From Cellulomonas fimi ATCC 484 (GTDB lineage: Bacteria > Actinomycetota > Actinomycetes > Actinomycetales > Cellulomonadaceae), in assembly GCF_000212695.1 (NCBI RefSeq), contig NC_015514.1:2976001-3040000 (forward strand): a stretch of 64,000 nucleotides of DNA. Direction: 5' to 3'. The notes beneath the pieces are model-generated. The model was not told the origin of the DNA. It did not search any database and saw nothing but the letters and a program-made list of their open reading frames with translations. Shown here piece by piece: positions 15,511 to 25,769 of this stretch. The translations under genes and the position numbers were made by a program. Every line of letters starts with the position of its first letter. Position 1 is the first letter of the stretch.

Positions 15511-17157
15511 TCAGCGCGGCGCGATCCCGCGCGCGTGCAGCCCCCAGATGGTCGCGTCGGTGAGCGCCTCCCACGACGCCTCGAGCAGGTTCGGCCCGAC
15601 GCCGACGGTGCTCCACGACGTCTGCCCGTCGCTCGTCTCGATGAGCACGCGCGTGACCGCGTCGGTGCCGTGCATGGAGTCGAGGATGCGCACCTTGAAG
15701 TCGATGAGCTCGAACGTCTCGAGCTCGGGGTAGACGCGCACGAGCGCCTGCCGCAGCGCGTGGTCGAGCGCGTTCACGGGGCCGTTGCCCTCGCCCGTGC
15801 TGACGATGCGCTCGCCCCCGGCGTGCAGCTTCACGGTCGCCTCGGCCGTCGCCGGGGTGCCCCGGCCGCCCGCGCGCTCGACGATCGTCCGCCACGACTC
15901 GACCCGGAAGTACTGCGGGCGTGCGCCGTGCACCTCCTCGACGAGCAGCAGCTCGAACGACGCGTCGGCGGCCTCGTACGTGTAGCCACGCGCCTCGGCG
16001 TCCTTGACCCGGTCCGTGACGCGTCCCAGCACCTCGGGCTGGCCGGACAGGTCGAAGCCCAGCTCACGACCCTTGAGCTCGATCGACGCCCGCCCCGCCA
16101 TGTCGGACACGAGCATGCGCATGTCGTTGCCGACCTGCATGGGGTCGATGTGCTGGTACAGGTCGGGGTCGACCCGGATCGCGGACGCGTGCAGGCCGGC
16201 CTTGTGCGCGAAGGCGCTGGCGCCCACGTACGGCTGCCGCGCGAACGGGGAGATGTTCGTGATCTCGGCGATCGCGTGCGCGATGCGCGTGAGCTCCGAC
16301 AGGCCGGACTGCTGGTCGTCGGCCTTGCGCAGCACGGGAAGGCCGTACTTGAGCTCGAGGTTCGCCACGACGGACAGCAGGTCGGCGTTGCCCGTGCGCT
16401 CGCCGTACCCGTTGACGGTGCCCTGCACGTGCGAGCAGCCGGCCTCGACCGCCGCGAGCGTGTTGGCGACCGCACAGCCGGAGTCGTTGTGCGCGTGCAT
16501 GCCGAGCACGGCGTCGGGGCCGACGACCCCGCGGATCTCGTGCACGACGTCCGCGACCCACGCCGGGATCATGCCGCCGTTCGTGTCGCACAGCGCCACG
16601 ACCTCGGCCCCCGCCTCGAACGCGGCCAGCACGGCCGCCCGCGAGTACGCGGCGTCGAACCGGTACCCGTCGAAGAAGTGCTCGGCGTCGACCACGACGC
16701 GCCGCCCCTCGCGCACGAGGAACCGCACGGTGTCCGCGATCATCGCGAGGTTCTCCTCGCCCGTGGTCCGCAGCGCGCGCTCGGCGTGCCGCAGGTCGCT
16801 CTTCGCGACGAGCGCGACGACGGGCGCCTCGGAGTCGACGAGCGCCCGCACCTGCGGGTCGTCGACCGCGCGGGTGCCCGCCTTGCGGGTCGAGCCGAAC
16901 GCCGCGAGCTCCGCGTGCCGCAGGTCGAGCTCCTTCGCGGCGCGCTTGAAGAACTCGGTGTCCTTCGGGACGGCGCCGGGCCAGCCGCCCTCGATGAAGC
17001 CGACGCCGAGCTCGTCGAGCAGCGGGGCGATCGCGAGCTTGTCCGCGACCGAGAGGTTCATGCCCTCCTGCTGGGCGCCGTCGCGCAGCGTGGTGTCGTA
17101 CACCTGGAAGGACAGGGCCGTGGGGAGGCCGGCAGGGCTGGCTGCGGGTGCGGTCAC
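15511..17157 (-). CDS. cimA: citramalate synthase
   Basis: A 548-aa enzyme making (R)-citramalate from pyruvate and acetyl-CoA, the threonine-independent entry to isoleucine. The TIM-barrel has YDTTLRDGAQQEGMNLS (about 19-35) with the metal-ligand Asp and catalytic Arg, HAHNDSGCAVANTLAAVEAG (metal His pair) and GYGERTGNADL. The C-terminal ~130 residues form a LeuA allosteric regulatory domain, through which isoleucine normally inhibits. Homocitrate/isopropylmalate synthase relatives are possible, but the length and motif wording fit CimA. GTG start at 17157 with GAGGAG upstream. Preceded by an apparent attenuator (17371-17456). Confidence 0.9.
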   Translation of the reverse strand: MTAPAASPAGLPTALSFQVYDTTLRDGAQQEGMNLSVADKLAIAPLLDELGVGFIEGGWPGAVPKDTEFFKRAAKELDLRHAELAAFGSTRKAGTRAVDDPQVRALVDSEAPVVALVAKSDLRHAERALRTTGEENLAMIADTVRFLVREGRRVVVDAEHFFDGYRFDAAYSRAAVLAAFEAGAEVVALCDTNGGMIPAWVADVVHEIRGVVGPDAVLGMHAHNDSGCAVANTLAAVEAGCSHVQGTVNGYGERTGNADLLSVVANLELKYGLPVLRKADDQQSGLSELTRIAHAIAEITNISPFARQPYVGASAFAHKAGLHASAIRVDPDLYQHIDPMQVGNDMRMLVSDMAGRASIELKGRELGFDLSGQPEVLGRVTDRVKDAEARGYTYEAADASFELLLVEEVHGARPQYFRVESWRTIVERAGGRGTPATAEATVKLHAGGERIVSTGEGNGPVNALDHALRQALVRVYPELETFELIDFKVRILDSMHGTDAVTRVLIETSDGQTSWSTVGVGPNLLEASWEALTDATIWGLHARGIAPR

Positions 17158-17370
17158 GGGCGGCTCTCCTCGGGGGTCGTGCGGGGTGCCGGGGTGCGCC
17201 TCGACGCTACCGGCGTTCGTGGTGCCGGCCCGTGCGGGTCCGGCCGGTCCGGGCTGCTGCTCGGCGTCCGGGCGCGGACCCGCACATGGCGGAGCTCGTC
17301 GGCCTCGGCCCCGCGGTGGTGGGCGGTGACGTGGTCGGCGTGCGGCCGGGCGGGGGTGGTGCCCGACCAA

Positions 17371-17400
17371 CAAAAAGACCCCCCGAGGGACGGGAGGTCT
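17371..17400 (-). terminator. attenuator terminator upstream of cimA
   Basis: On the minus strand, AGACCTCCC, a 7-nt loop, GGGGGGTCT, then TTTTT: a classical intrinsic terminator between the leader peptide and cimA, about 210 bp before the GTG. This is one of only two T-run terminators seen in the window, and both lie in front of branched-chain amino acid genes. Confidence 0.8.
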
Positions 17401-17427
17401 GCGCGTCAGCGGTGTCTGCTGACGCGC
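17401..17427 (-). promoter_or_regulatory. attenuator pause hairpin, cimA leader
   Basis: Perfect 10-bp inverted repeat GCGCGTCAGC (17418-17427 read on minus) and GCTGACGCGC (17401-17410), with a 7-nt loop. It directly abuts the terminator stem and overlaps the last base of the leader stop codon, so ribosome position would decide whether it forms. Confidence 0.65.
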
Positions 17428-17456
17428 TACTCGATAATGAGGGTGATGATGGTCAC
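17427..17456 (-). CDS. cimA leader peptide (9 aa, Ile-rich)
   Basis: GTG ACC ATC ATC ACC CTC ATT ATC GAG TAG encodes fMet-T-I-I-T-L-I-I-E: four Ile, two Thr and one Leu codon in nine. The start lies 6 nt after a weak -10-like hexamer, so the leader may be leaderless. Ile starvation would stall the ribosome here and relieve termination. The rare ATT codon is notable in such GC-rich DNA. Peptide identity is read directly; the regulatory role is inferred. Confidence 0.65.
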   Translation of the reverse strand: MTIITLIIE

Positions 17457-17462
17457 GGCTTC

Positions 17463-17491
17463 ATCGTGGCACAGCGCACGCGGTGCGGTCA
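17463..17491 (-). promoter_or_regulatory. candidate promoter of the cimA leader transcript
   Basis: On the minus strand, TGACCG (17491-17486), 17 bp, then CACGAT (17468-17463). Spacing is ideal but the -10 is weak. The rest of the 414-bp gap between cimA and the 17572 gene (17158-17370 and 17492-17571) shows no further gene or structure. Confidence 0.4.
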
Positions 17492-17571
17492 CTCGTTCCA
17501 CCCAATGGACAGGCGTCGCCGCGACCTCGCACCTCGCGGGCGACGCCCGAGCACGAGCTGCGAGGAGACAC

Positions 17572-18243
17572 ATGTCCGTCCCCGACCCGGCCCACCCGGG
17601 CGAGCCCACCCCGCCGGTCCGCCGCCCCGCGTCCGCGGTGCCACCCGCCCCCGCCCCTCCCGCCGGGACGCCGCCGCCCGCACCCCCGACGGCTGCGATG
17701 GCGCCCGTTCCGGCGCCCGCACCCGTCGCGGCGACGCCTCCCCCGGTCGTCGCGCCGGCCACCGCCCAGCCCCTGTACCCCGCCGGTGCCGCGGTGCCCG
17801 TCGCACCCGTGGTGGCCGCCCGGCCCACGCTCGACGCCGGCCGGTTCTGGGCGGGCGTCGCGGCGACCGCCGTGGTCGCCGCGCTCGTCGCGGTCGTCGG
17901 CGTCGTGGTGTTCCAGGAGATCCTCGGGATCGACCTCGTCGTCGGGGACCTGTTCGCGACCGGCAGCACCACGACGGCGCTCGTCGTCGGAGCGGTCCTC
18001 GCCGCCGTGGCGGCGGGTGCGGTGCTCCACCTGCTGGTCCTGACGACGCCGCGCCCGCGGGCGTTCTTCGGCTGGATCGTCGGCCTGGGGACGCTCGTCG
18101 TCGCGCTGCTGCCCCTGACGTGGACCCAGGACGTGACCGCCGCCGTCGCCACGGGGATCGTGCACCTGGTGGTCGGGATCGCGGTGTGGTCGCTGCTGTC
18201 CGGCGTGCTGACCTGGACGCGTCGCCCCGCAGTCCTCGGCTGA
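17572..18243 (+). CDS. proline-rich four-helix membrane protein (DUF6069-like)
   Basis: A 223-aa protein. The first ~85 residues are a low-complexity Pro/Ala/Val cytosolic segment, followed by four membrane helices (about 93-113, 128-150, 160-180, 190-212). The membrane half resembles DUF6069 proteins, common and uncharacterised in actinobacteria. The ATG at 17572 has a GAGGAG RBS. It is divergent from the cimA leader and converges with ilvE across a shared stem-loop. Confidence 0.75.
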   Translation: MSVPDPAHPGEPTPPVRRPASAVPPAPAPPAGTPPPAPPTAAMAPVPAPAPVAATPPPVVAPATAQPLYPAGAAVPVAPVVAARPTLDAGRFWAGVAATAVVAALVAVVGVVVFQEILGIDLVVGDLFATGSTTTALVVGAVLAAVAAGAVLHLLVLTTPRPRAFFGWIVGLGTLVVALLPLTWTQDVTAAVATGIVHLVVGIAVWSLLSGVLTWTRRPAVLG

Positions 18244-18251
18244 CGCGCGAA

Positions 18252-18286
18252 CGCCGGCACCGCCCCGTGCGGGGGCCGTGCCGGCG
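18252..18286. terminator. bidirectional stem-loop between convergent genes
   Basis: Arms CGCCGGCAC (18252-18260) and GTGCCGGCG (18278-18286) with inner CCCC/GGGG pairing, between the ends of the 17572 gene and ilvE. No T-run. Confidence 0.55.
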
Positions 18287-18308
18287 CTCGTCGTCCGCGG
18301 TGCCCGGG

Positions 18309-19418
18309 TCAGACCAGGCGGTGGAGCCAGCCGTGGCGGTCGGTCGCGCGGCCGTACTGGATGTCGGTGAGCTCCGCGCGGATGCGGCCCGTGACCGGGC
18401 CGGTGCCGCCGTCGCCGACGGTGAGGTCGAAGTCGTCGCTCGCGAGGCGGCCGATCGGGGTCACGACGGCGGCGGTGCCGCACGCGAACACCTCGGCCAC
18501 CGAGCCGTCCTCGATCCCGGCGCGCAGCTCGGCGAGCGGGATCGGGCGCTCCGAGACCTCGTGTCCCGCGTCGGTCAGCAGCTGCAGGATCGAGCCGCGC
18601 GTGACGCCCTCGAGGATCGAGCCGGACACGGGCGGCGTCGACACCGACCCGTCCGCGCCGACCACGACGATGTTCATGCCGCCGAGCTCCTCGAGCAGCG
18701 TGTTCGTCGTCGCGTCGAGGAAGCAGACCTGCTCGCAGCCCTTCTCGTACGCGCGCTGCTGCGGCAGCAGGCTCGCCGCGTAGTTGCCGCCGCACTTGGC
18801 CGCCCCGGTGCCGCCCGCACCCGCGCGGTGGAACTCGGTGTCGACCCAGATCGACACCGGCGTGAGGCCGCCCGCGAAGTACGGGCCCACCGGCGACGCG
18901 ATGACGAGGTACTCGGCCTCCAGCGACGGCCGCACTCCGAGGAAGCTCTCCGAGGCGTACATGAAGGGCCGCAGGTACAGGCTCGTCTCCTCGCCCGACG
19001 GCACCCACGCCCGGTCGGTCCGGACGAGCGCCGTGATCGAGCCGAGGAAGTCCGCCTCGGACAGCTGCGGCAGGGCGAGGCGCTGCGCGGACCGCGCGAA
19101 GCGTGCCGCGTTGGCCTGCGGGCGGAACGTCCACACCGAGCCGTCGGCGTGCTTGTACGCCTTGAGCCCCTCGAAGATCTCCTGCGCGTAGTGCAGGACC
19201 GCGGTCGCGGGGTCGAGCTGCAGCGGGCCGTACTTCTCGACGCGGCGGTCGTGCCAGCCCTCGCCGTCGATGTACGAGATGCGGGCCATGTGCTCGGTGA
19301 ACACGGTGCCGAACTTGGGCGACGCCAGCGCGGCCTCGCGCGTCGCGTCGGGGACCGGGGTGTCCGTCCGGTGGAGCGTGAACAGGTCGGCGGACGAGGG
19401 TGCTGCGAGGGTGCTCAT
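18309..19418 (-). CDS. ilvE: branched-chain amino acid aminotransferase
   Basis: A 369-aa fold-type IV PLP enzyme catalysing the last step of Ile, Val and Leu synthesis using glutamate. K208 in GAAKCGGNYA is the PLP lysine; YAQEIFEGLKAY (about 77-88), RPFMYASE and ELGGMNI...ILEGVTR are family marks of the longer actinobacterial/eukaryotic BCAT type. ATG at 19418 with GAAAGG about 11 nt upstream. It follows leuB on the same strand, but a stem-loop at 19485-19512 separates them, so it may have its own promoter. Confidence 0.93.
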   Translation of the reverse strand: MSTLAAPSSADLFTLHRTDTPVPDATREAALASPKFGTVFTEHMARISYIDGEGWHDRRVEKYGPLQLDPATAVLHYAQEIFEGLKAYKHADGSVWTFRPQANAARFARSAQRLALPQLSEADFLGSITALVRTDRAWVPSGEETSLYLRPFMYASESFLGVRPSLEAEYLVIASPVGPYFAGGLTPVSIWVDTEFHRAGAGGTGAAKCGGNYAASLLPQQRAYEKGCEQVCFLDATTNTLLEELGGMNIVVVGADGSVSTPPVSGSILEGVTRGSILQLLTDAGHEVSERPIPLAELRAGIEDGSVAEVFACGTAAVVTPIGRLASDDFDLTVGDGGTGPVTGRIRAELTDIQYGRATDRHGWLHRLV

Positions 19419-19484
19419 GTCGGGGGGCCTTTCACCAGGGTCGTTGATGACGGTACCGGTGAGGACGGCCGGGTGGACAGGCGA

Positions 19485-19512
19485 CCGCCGCCCCCTGCTC
19501 GGGGTGCGGCGG
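19485..19512 (-). terminator. stem-loop after leuB
   Basis: CCGCCGCCCC (19485-19494), a 6-nt loop and GGGGTGCGGCGG (19501-19512) pair with one bulge, 17 bp beyond the leuB stop on the minus strand. Confidence 0.55.
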
Positions 19513-19528
19513 CCGCGGGTGACGGGTC

Positions 19529-20596
19529 TCAGCCGGCGACGCGCGCGGCGAGGTCCTTGCCCACCTCGGCCGTCGACCGTACTCGCTCCGCCGACCCGCG
19601 CTCGGCCAGGTCGGACGCCACCGCGGACTCCACGCGGCGCGCCGCGTCGGACAGGCCGAGGTGCTCCAGGAGCATCGCGACCGACAGGACCGTGGCGGTC
19701 GGGTCGGCCTTGCCCTGGCCCGCGATGTCCGGCGCCGAGCCGTGCACGGGCTCGAACATGCTCGGCGCGGTGCGGTCCGGGTTGATGTTCGCCGACGCGG
19801 CCAGGCCGATCCCGCCCGTGATCGCGGCGGCGAGGTCGGTGAGGATGTCCCCGAAGAGGTTGTCGGTGACGATCACGTCGAAGCGCGACGGGTTCGTCAC
19901 GAGGAAGATCGTCGCCGCGTCCACGTGCAGGTAGTCCACCGTGACGTCGGGGAACTCCGCGTTCACGGCCTCGACCGTGCGACGCCACAGGTGCCCCGCG
20001 TGCACGAGGACGTTGTGCTTGTGCACGAGCGTGAGCTTCTTGCGGGGCCGGGCCGCGGCACGAGCGAACGCGTCGCGCACCACGCGCTCCACGCCGAACG
20101 CCGTGTTGACGCTCACCTCGTTCGCGACCTCGTGCGGCGTGCCCACACGGATCGCGCCGCCGTTGCCGACGTAGGGGCCCTCGGTGCCCTCGCGGACGAC
20201 GACGAAGTCGACGTCGCCGGGGTCGGCCAGCGGGCTCGTGACGCCGGGGTAGAGACGGCCCGGGCGGAGGTTGACGTAGTGGTCCAGCGCGAAGCGGAGC
20301 TTGAGCAGCAGGCCGCGCTCGAGCACGCCCGACGGCACCGTCGGGTCGCCGATCGCGCCCAGCAGGATCGCGTCGTGCGCGCGGATCGCGTCGAGGTCGC
20401 CGTCCGTCAGCGTCTCGCCCGTCGCGTGCCAGCGGCGCGCGCCGAGGTCGAAGTCCGTGGTGGCGACGCGCGTGCCCGTGCCGTGCAGCGCGGCCTCGAG
20501 GACGAGCAGGCCCTGCTCGACGACCTCGGTGCCGATGCCGTCGCCGGCGACGACGGCGAGACGGAGGTCCGCGGGGGCGGTGGTGCTGGCGCTCAT
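19529..20596 (-). CDS. leuB: 3-isopropylmalate dehydrogenase
   Basis: A 355-aa NAD-dependent beta-decarboxylating dehydrogenase for leucine synthesis. Marks: [11 protein letters not shown] at the N-terminus, [17 protein letters not shown] (substrate Arg and Leu), [20 protein letters not shown] (metal Asp residues) and [20 protein letters not shown] (NAD loop). The length suits the actinobacterial short LeuB type. ATG at 20596. leuA and leuCD are not in the window. Confidence 0.93.
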   Translation of the reverse strand: MSASTTAPADLRLAVVAGDGIGTEVVEQGLLVLEAALHGTGTRVATTDFDLGARRWHATGETLTDGDLDAIRAHDAILLGAIGDPTVPSGVLERGLLLKLRFALDHYVNLRPGRLYPGVTSPLADPGDVDFVVVREGTEGPYVGNGGAIRVGTPHEVANEVSVNTAFGVERVVRDAFARAAARPRKKLTLVHKHNVLVHAGHLWRRTVEAVNAEFPDVTVDYLHVDAATIFLVTNPSRFDVIVTDNLFGDILTDLAAAITGGIGLAASANINPDRTAPSMFEPVHGSAPDIAGQGKADPTATVLSVAMLLEHLGLSDAARRVESAVASDLAERGSAERVRSTAEVGKDLAARVAG

Positions 20597-20654
20597 GCGC
20601 GGCAGCCTACCGCCGTCCCACGACTCGGACCGGTGTGTCTCAGGTGACGGACGG

Positions 20655-21203
20655 TCAGTCGACGGCCGGAGTCGGGCCGGTGGTGGGGTACACGAGCTCG
20701 AAGCGCTCCGTCACCACCGGCAGGTCCGCGCGGAACGCGTCGTCGCCGAGCACCCGACGCCAGTACCGCTCGTGCTCGGTGCGCCACGACGTCAGCGACA
20801 GGTCGTCCTCGCCCTCCGCACGTGCGTGGTCCTCGCCGACCTGGTCGAACGGGACGACCGCGACCTCGGTCGTGCGCAGCAGCGCACGCGGCTCCCCCGT
20901 ACCGTCGACGACGATCGACAGGTCGCCCACCACGGGCAGGTCGAGGCCCTCCGTCTCGAACTCCGCGAGCGCCGTCGACGTGCCCGTCTTGCGGCCGTCG
21001 AGCACCAGGCCCAGGAGCTGGTCCGCGAGCACCGGGGAGTCGCCGAACGACCACGAGGGCGGCGGCACGACGTCCTTCGGCTGCTCCCCCAGCACGGAGT
21101 CGAGCTTGCCGAGCCCCAGGTGGCCGCGAGCTGCCTGCCAGAACGCGCTGACCCGCTGGTCCGGCTCCTCGCCCGTCAGGTCGGTCGTCGCCTCGTCGGT
21201 CAT
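20655..21203 (-). CDS. ASCH domain-containing protein
   Basis: A 182-aa protein. The central part ([47 protein letters not shown]) fits the ASCH fold, a PUA-like beta-barrel proposed to bind RNA; some members are N4-acetylcytidine amidohydrolases. ATG at 21203 with GGAGGG upstream. It lies between the ilvC terminator and leuB on the same strand, interrupting the amino acid genes without an obvious functional link. Confidence 0.82.
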   Translation of the reverse strand: MTDEATTDLTGEEPDQRVSAFWQAARGHLGLGKLDSVLGEQPKDVVPPPSWSFGDSPVLADQLLGLVLDGRKTGTSTALAEFETEGLDLPVVGDLSIVVDGTGEPRALLRTTEVAVVPFDQVGEDHARAEGEDDLSLTSWRTEHERYWRRVLGDDAFRADLPVVTERFELVYPTTGPTPAVD

Positions 21204-21247
21204 CGTCGTCCCTCCGTCGGTGGTGGCCCCATCTTGTCGTGCAGCAC

Positions 21248-21291
21248 GAGGGGCGTGCGACCTGGGCGGACAGCCCGGACGCACGCCCCTC
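21248..21291 (-). terminator. stem-loop at the end of ilvBNC
   Basis: Perfect 12-bp arms GAGGGGCGTGCG (21248-21259) and CGCACGCCCCTC (21280-21291), 15 bp past the ilvC stop. No T-run. Confidence 0.7.
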
Positions 21292-21305
21292 GGAGAGCCG
21301 CAGGG

Positions 21306-22914
<1,609 letters not shown>

Positions 22915-22915
22915 T

Positions 22916-23020
22916 CTCAGTCCTCGGTCTCGATGGGTCGGGCTGAGGCTGCATTCCGCTCCAGCCGAGTGCCTTGCTTCGCTTCAGCCCTCAACTTCCG
23001 CTCCATTTCGCTCAGTCCTC
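22916..23020. repeat. small insert bounded by 10-bp direct repeats between ilvB and ilvN
   Basis: CTCAGTCCTC occurs at 22916-22925 and again at 23011-23020, where it spans the ilvB stop codon. The 85 bp between them are visibly less GC-rich than their surroundings and contain inverted pieces (on minus GGGCTGA with TCAGCCC, and GGCTG with CAGCC). This fits a miniature element with target duplication, or a slipped duplication of the ilvB end. No other copy was seen in the window. Confidence 0.55.
22917..23006 (-). CDS. 29-aa frame inside the ilvB-ilvN insert
   Basis: ATG at 23006 to TGA at 22917 encodes a charged peptide ending in RPIETED, mirroring the RED end of IlvB. It could act only as a translational bridge to ilvN, whose ATG follows 2 bp later. 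Weak case as a true gene: no family, no good RBS. Confidence 0.25.
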   Translation of the reverse strand: MERKLRAEAKQGTRLERNAASARPIETED

Positions 23021-24889
23021 CCGGTCCCACGCCGGGCTGATGCCCCGGGCGTACTGGATGTCGTCGTTGCTCACGCCGGCAGCGACCATGGGCCACACCA
23101 TCGCGTCGCGCGACACGGTGAAGTCCACGACGACGGGACGGTCGTCGATCTCGAGCGCGCGCTTGATGGTCGCGTCCACGTCGGCCTTCGTCTCGCAGCG
23201 CAGGCCCACGCAGCCGTAGGCGTCGGCGAGCTTGACGAAGTCCGGCACGCGCACCGTGCCGTGGCCGGTGTGCAGGTCCGTGTTGGAGTAGCGCGACTCG
23301 TAGAACAGCGTCTGCCACTGCCGGACCATGCCGAGCGACGAGTTGTTGACGACCGCCACCTTGATCGGGATGTCGTTGATCGTGCAGGTGGCGAGCTCCT
23401 GGTTGGTCATCTGGAAGCAGCCGTCGCCGTCGATCGCCCACACGGTCCGGTCGGGCTGGCCGACCTTCGCGCCCATCGCCGCGGGCACGGAGTAGCCCAT
23501 GGTGCCGAGGCCGCCGGAGTTGAGCCACGAGTTGGGCCGCTCGTACTTGATGAACTGCGCCGCCCACATCTGGTGCTGCCCGACGCCCGCTGCGTACACG
23601 GCCTCGGGGCCCGACAGCTCGCCGATGCGCTGGATGACGTGCTGCGGGGCCAGGTGGCCGTCCGACGGCTCGTCGTAGCCGAGCGGGAAGGTCTCGCGCC
23701 ACGCGTCGAGCTGCTTCCACCAGGCCTCGAGGTCCGGCTTGCCGTGCTGGCCGTGCTCGCGGGCGAGCTCGGGCAGCAGGTCGGCGAGCACCTCGCGCAG
23801 GTCGCCCACGATCGGCACGTCGACGGCCTTGTTCTTGCCGATCTCGGCGGGGTCGATGTCGGCGTGCACGATCGTCGCGTTCGGGGCGAAGCTCGACAGC
23901 TGGCCCGTGACGCGGTCGTCGAACCGTGCGCCGAGCGCGACGATGAGGTCGGCGCGCTGCAGCGCGGCGACGGCCGCCACCGTGCCGTGCATGCCCGGCA
24001 TGCCGAGGTGCTGCGGGTGGGTGTCGGGCAGCGCGCCGCGCGCCATGAGCGTCGTGACGGCCGGCGCGCCCGAGGTGTCGACCAGGGCGCGCAGCTCGGC
24101 TGCGGCGCCGGCGCGGATCACGCCGCCCCCGACGTACAGCACGGGCCGCCGGGCGGTCGCGAGCAGGCGGGCGGCCTCCCGGATCTGCTTGGCGTGCGGC
24201 TTGGTGACCGGGTGGTAGCCGGGCAGCGTGATGTCCTGCGGCCAGCTGAACGTCGTCTGCGCCTGCATGGCCGACTTCGCGATGTCGACGAGCACCGGGC
24301 CCGGGCGCCCGCTCGCGGCGATGTGGAACGCCTCGGCGATGACGCGCGGGATGTCGTCGGGGTCCGTCACGAGGTAGTTGTGCTTCGTCACCGGCAGCGT
24401 GATGCCGACGATGTCGGCCTCCTGGAACGCGTCGGTGCCGATGAGCGACGCGCCGACCTGCCCCGTGATCGCCACGAGCGGGACGGAGTCCATGTGGGCG
24501 TCCGCGATCGGGGTCACGAGGTTGGTCGCACCGGGGCCGGACGTCGCCATGCAGACGCCGACCCGGCCCGTCGCGGAGGCGTACCCGGCCGCGGCGTGGC
24601 CGCCGCCCTGCTCGTGCCGCACGAGGATGTGCCGCACCTTGGCGGAGTCCATGAGCGGGTCGTAGGTGGGCAGGATCGCGCCGCCCGGGATGCCGAACAC
24701 GACCTCGACGCCCTGCTCCTCCAGGGAGCGGACGATCGACTGCGCACCGGTGACCTTCTCGACGGTCGAGCCCGCACCGACGACGACCCGGTCGCGGTCC
24801 GCTCGGGCGTGCGCGACGACCGCAGGGCTGGCCTGCGGTGCGGGCGGCGCGGGCGTACGCGGCGGTGCCGGGTGAGGACCCTGGACCAT
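23012..24889 (-). CDS. ilvB: acetolactate synthase large subunit
   Basis: A 625-aa ThDP/FAD enzyme making acetolactate and acetohydroxybutyrate. The catalytic Glu is E93 in [10 protein letters not shown]; the ThDP-Mg motif runs from GDG (about 488) to NN (about 515). [13 protein letters not shown] and the central FAD region ([25 protein letters not shown] wording) are present. The first ~45 residues are a Pro/Ala-rich extension. The ATG at 24889 has AGGGAG upstream; a 15-residue extension toward 24934 would enter the attenuator terminator. First gene of ilvBNC. Confidence 0.95.
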   Translation of the reverse strand: MVQGPHPAPPRTPAPPAPQASPAVVAHARADRDRVVVGAGSTVEKVTGAQSIVRSLEEQGVEVVFGIPGGAILPTYDPLMDSAKVRHILVRHEQGGGHAAAGYASATGRVGVCMATSGPGATNLVTPIADAHMDSVPLVAITGQVGASLIGTDAFQEADIVGITLPVTKHNYLVTDPDDIPRVIAEAFHIAASGRPGPVLVDIAKSAMQAQTTFSWPQDITLPGYHPVTKPHAKQIREAARLLATARRPVLYVGGGVIRAGAAAELRALVDTSGAPAVTTLMARGALPDTHPQHLGMPGMHGTVAAVAALQRADLIVALGARFDDRVTGQLSSFAPNATIVHADIDPAEIGKNKAVDVPIVGDLREVLADLLPELAREHGQHGKPDLEAWWKQLDAWRETFPLGYDEPSDGHLAPQHVIQRIGELSGPEAVYAAGVGQHQMWAAQFIKYERPNSWLNSGGLGTMGYSVPAAMGAKVGQPDRTVWAIDGDGCFQMTNQELATCTINDIPIKVAVVNNSSLGMVRQWQTLFYESRYSNTDLHTGHGTVRVPDFVKLADAYGCVGLRCETKADVDATIKRALEIDDRPVVVDFTVSRDAMVWPMVAAGVSNDDIQYARGISPAWDRED

Positions 24890-24935
24890 CGTTGTCTCCC
24901 TGGTGGTGCGGTCGATGAGAAGAGGCCGGAACACA

Positions 24936-24974
24936 GAAAAACCCCTCGGGCCCGAGGACGGGCGGGACGAGGGG
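24936..24974 (-). terminator. attenuator terminator upstream of ilvB
   Basis: On the minus strand, CCCCTCG (24974-24968) pairs with CGAGGGG (24948-24942), followed by TTTTT (24941-24937). The inner palindrome CCTCGGGCCCGAGG (24944-24957) gives a competing fold. It lies 47 bp before the ilvB ATG. Confidence 0.8.
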
Positions 24975-25007
24975 TGCGCGCGCGGACGGGGCCTGGGTGC
25001 GGTGGCC

Positions 25008-25049
25008 TCAGCCGGCGCGCTCAGGAAGTACTACGAGGATCGTCTGCAC
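25008..25049 (-). CDS. ilvB leader peptide (13 aa, branched-chain rich)
   Basis: GTG at 25049 to TGA at 25008 encodes [16 protein letters not shown]. The run ATC CTC GTA GTA CTT samples all three branched-chain amino acids and uses rare GTA and CTT codons. The start is 7 nt after a TAGGGT -10, so the transcript is probably leaderless. Attenuation of ilvBNC by such leaders is established in Corynebacterium; the assignment here rests on the layout. Confidence 0.75.
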   Translation of the reverse strand: MQTILVVLPERAG

Positions 25050-25056
25050 GCGAGCG

Positions 25057-25085
25057 ACCCTACGCCTCCGTCGGTTCGGTGTCAC
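25057..25085 (-). promoter_or_regulatory. ilvBNC promoter
   Basis: Minus strand: -35 GTGACA (25085-25080), 17-bp spacer, -10 TAGGGT (25062-25057). The 304-bp gap 24890-25193 holds this promoter, the leader peptide and the terminator; nothing else is visible in 25086-25193. Confidence 0.65.
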
Positions 25086-25193
25086 CCCGTCTCACATCGT
25101 GGTTCACGTGTCCACCTGACGGAAGGTGCGGGTGTCGCCCGGTCGGCCCCTGGCGGAGCGGGACGACCGGGCGGCACGGGCCTGAGGGAGGCG

Positions 25194-25769
25194 TCAGCAG
25201 GTCGTGCCCGGGTCGCACCACTGGTGCGCCACGTCGACCACGAGCCGGGAGCCGTTGCCCGGCCCGGGCAGCAGGAACGTGCGGAACGGCAGCCGGGCGC
25301 GCACGCCCAGGCCGATCGTCGTCACACGGTCGGCGCTGCCCGCCCACACGACGTCCCGGAACGTGCGGTACCCGCTCACGTCGGCCATCGACGCCCCCGT
25401 CGCCGGCGTCGGCCACAGGGCGTGCCCGACGTTCGGCACGACAGCCAGCCGGGCGCCCCCGCGCACGGGCACCGCAGCACCCGTGCCCTGCTCCGTCACG
25501 ACGTCGACGTACTGCACGGAGTAGCTCGAGACGAAGTGCACGGCGTCCAGGACGATCCGGTCGAAGCACTCGTGCCGACCCGTGCGGACCGCCCGGAGCT
25601 GGCCGCCCGGAGCGGTCCCCACGACCTCGGGCTGCGAGCCCCAGACCTGACCGCAGTACGGCGTGGCCGACGCCGCCGGGGCGGCGAGCAGGTGCAGCCC
25701 CACCGCCAGCAGCAGCGCCAGGCCCGCGACGGACGTCGTGCGCACGGACGACCTCCCGACGACCGACAT
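25194..25769 (-). CDS. secreted AMIN-like domain protein (second of a coupled pair)
   Basis: A 191-aa protein with a signal peptide ending near residue 35 (LAAPAASA-TP). The mature part is a single AMIN-like beta-sandwich: YCGQVWGSQP, GRHECFDRIVLD, VQYVDVVTEQGTG, YRTFRDVVWAG, IGLGVRARLPFRTFLL, RLVVDVAHQWC. Four Cys probably form two disulfides. The ATG at 25769 overlaps the previous stop (ATGA). AMIN domains often locate proteins to the cell envelope; this actinobacterial type has no known function. A longer start at 25796 would overlap the upstream gene by 31 bp and is less likely. Confidence 0.78.
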   Translation of the reverse strand: MSVVGRSSVRTTSVAGLALLLAVGLHLLAAPAASATPYCGQVWGSQPEVVGTAPGGQLRAVRTGRHECFDRIVLDAVHFVSSYSVQYVDVVTEQGTGAAVPVRGGARLAVVPNVGHALWPTPATGASMADVSGYRTFRDVVWAGSADRVTTIGLGVRARLPFRTFLLPGPGNGSRLVVDVAHQWCDPGTTC

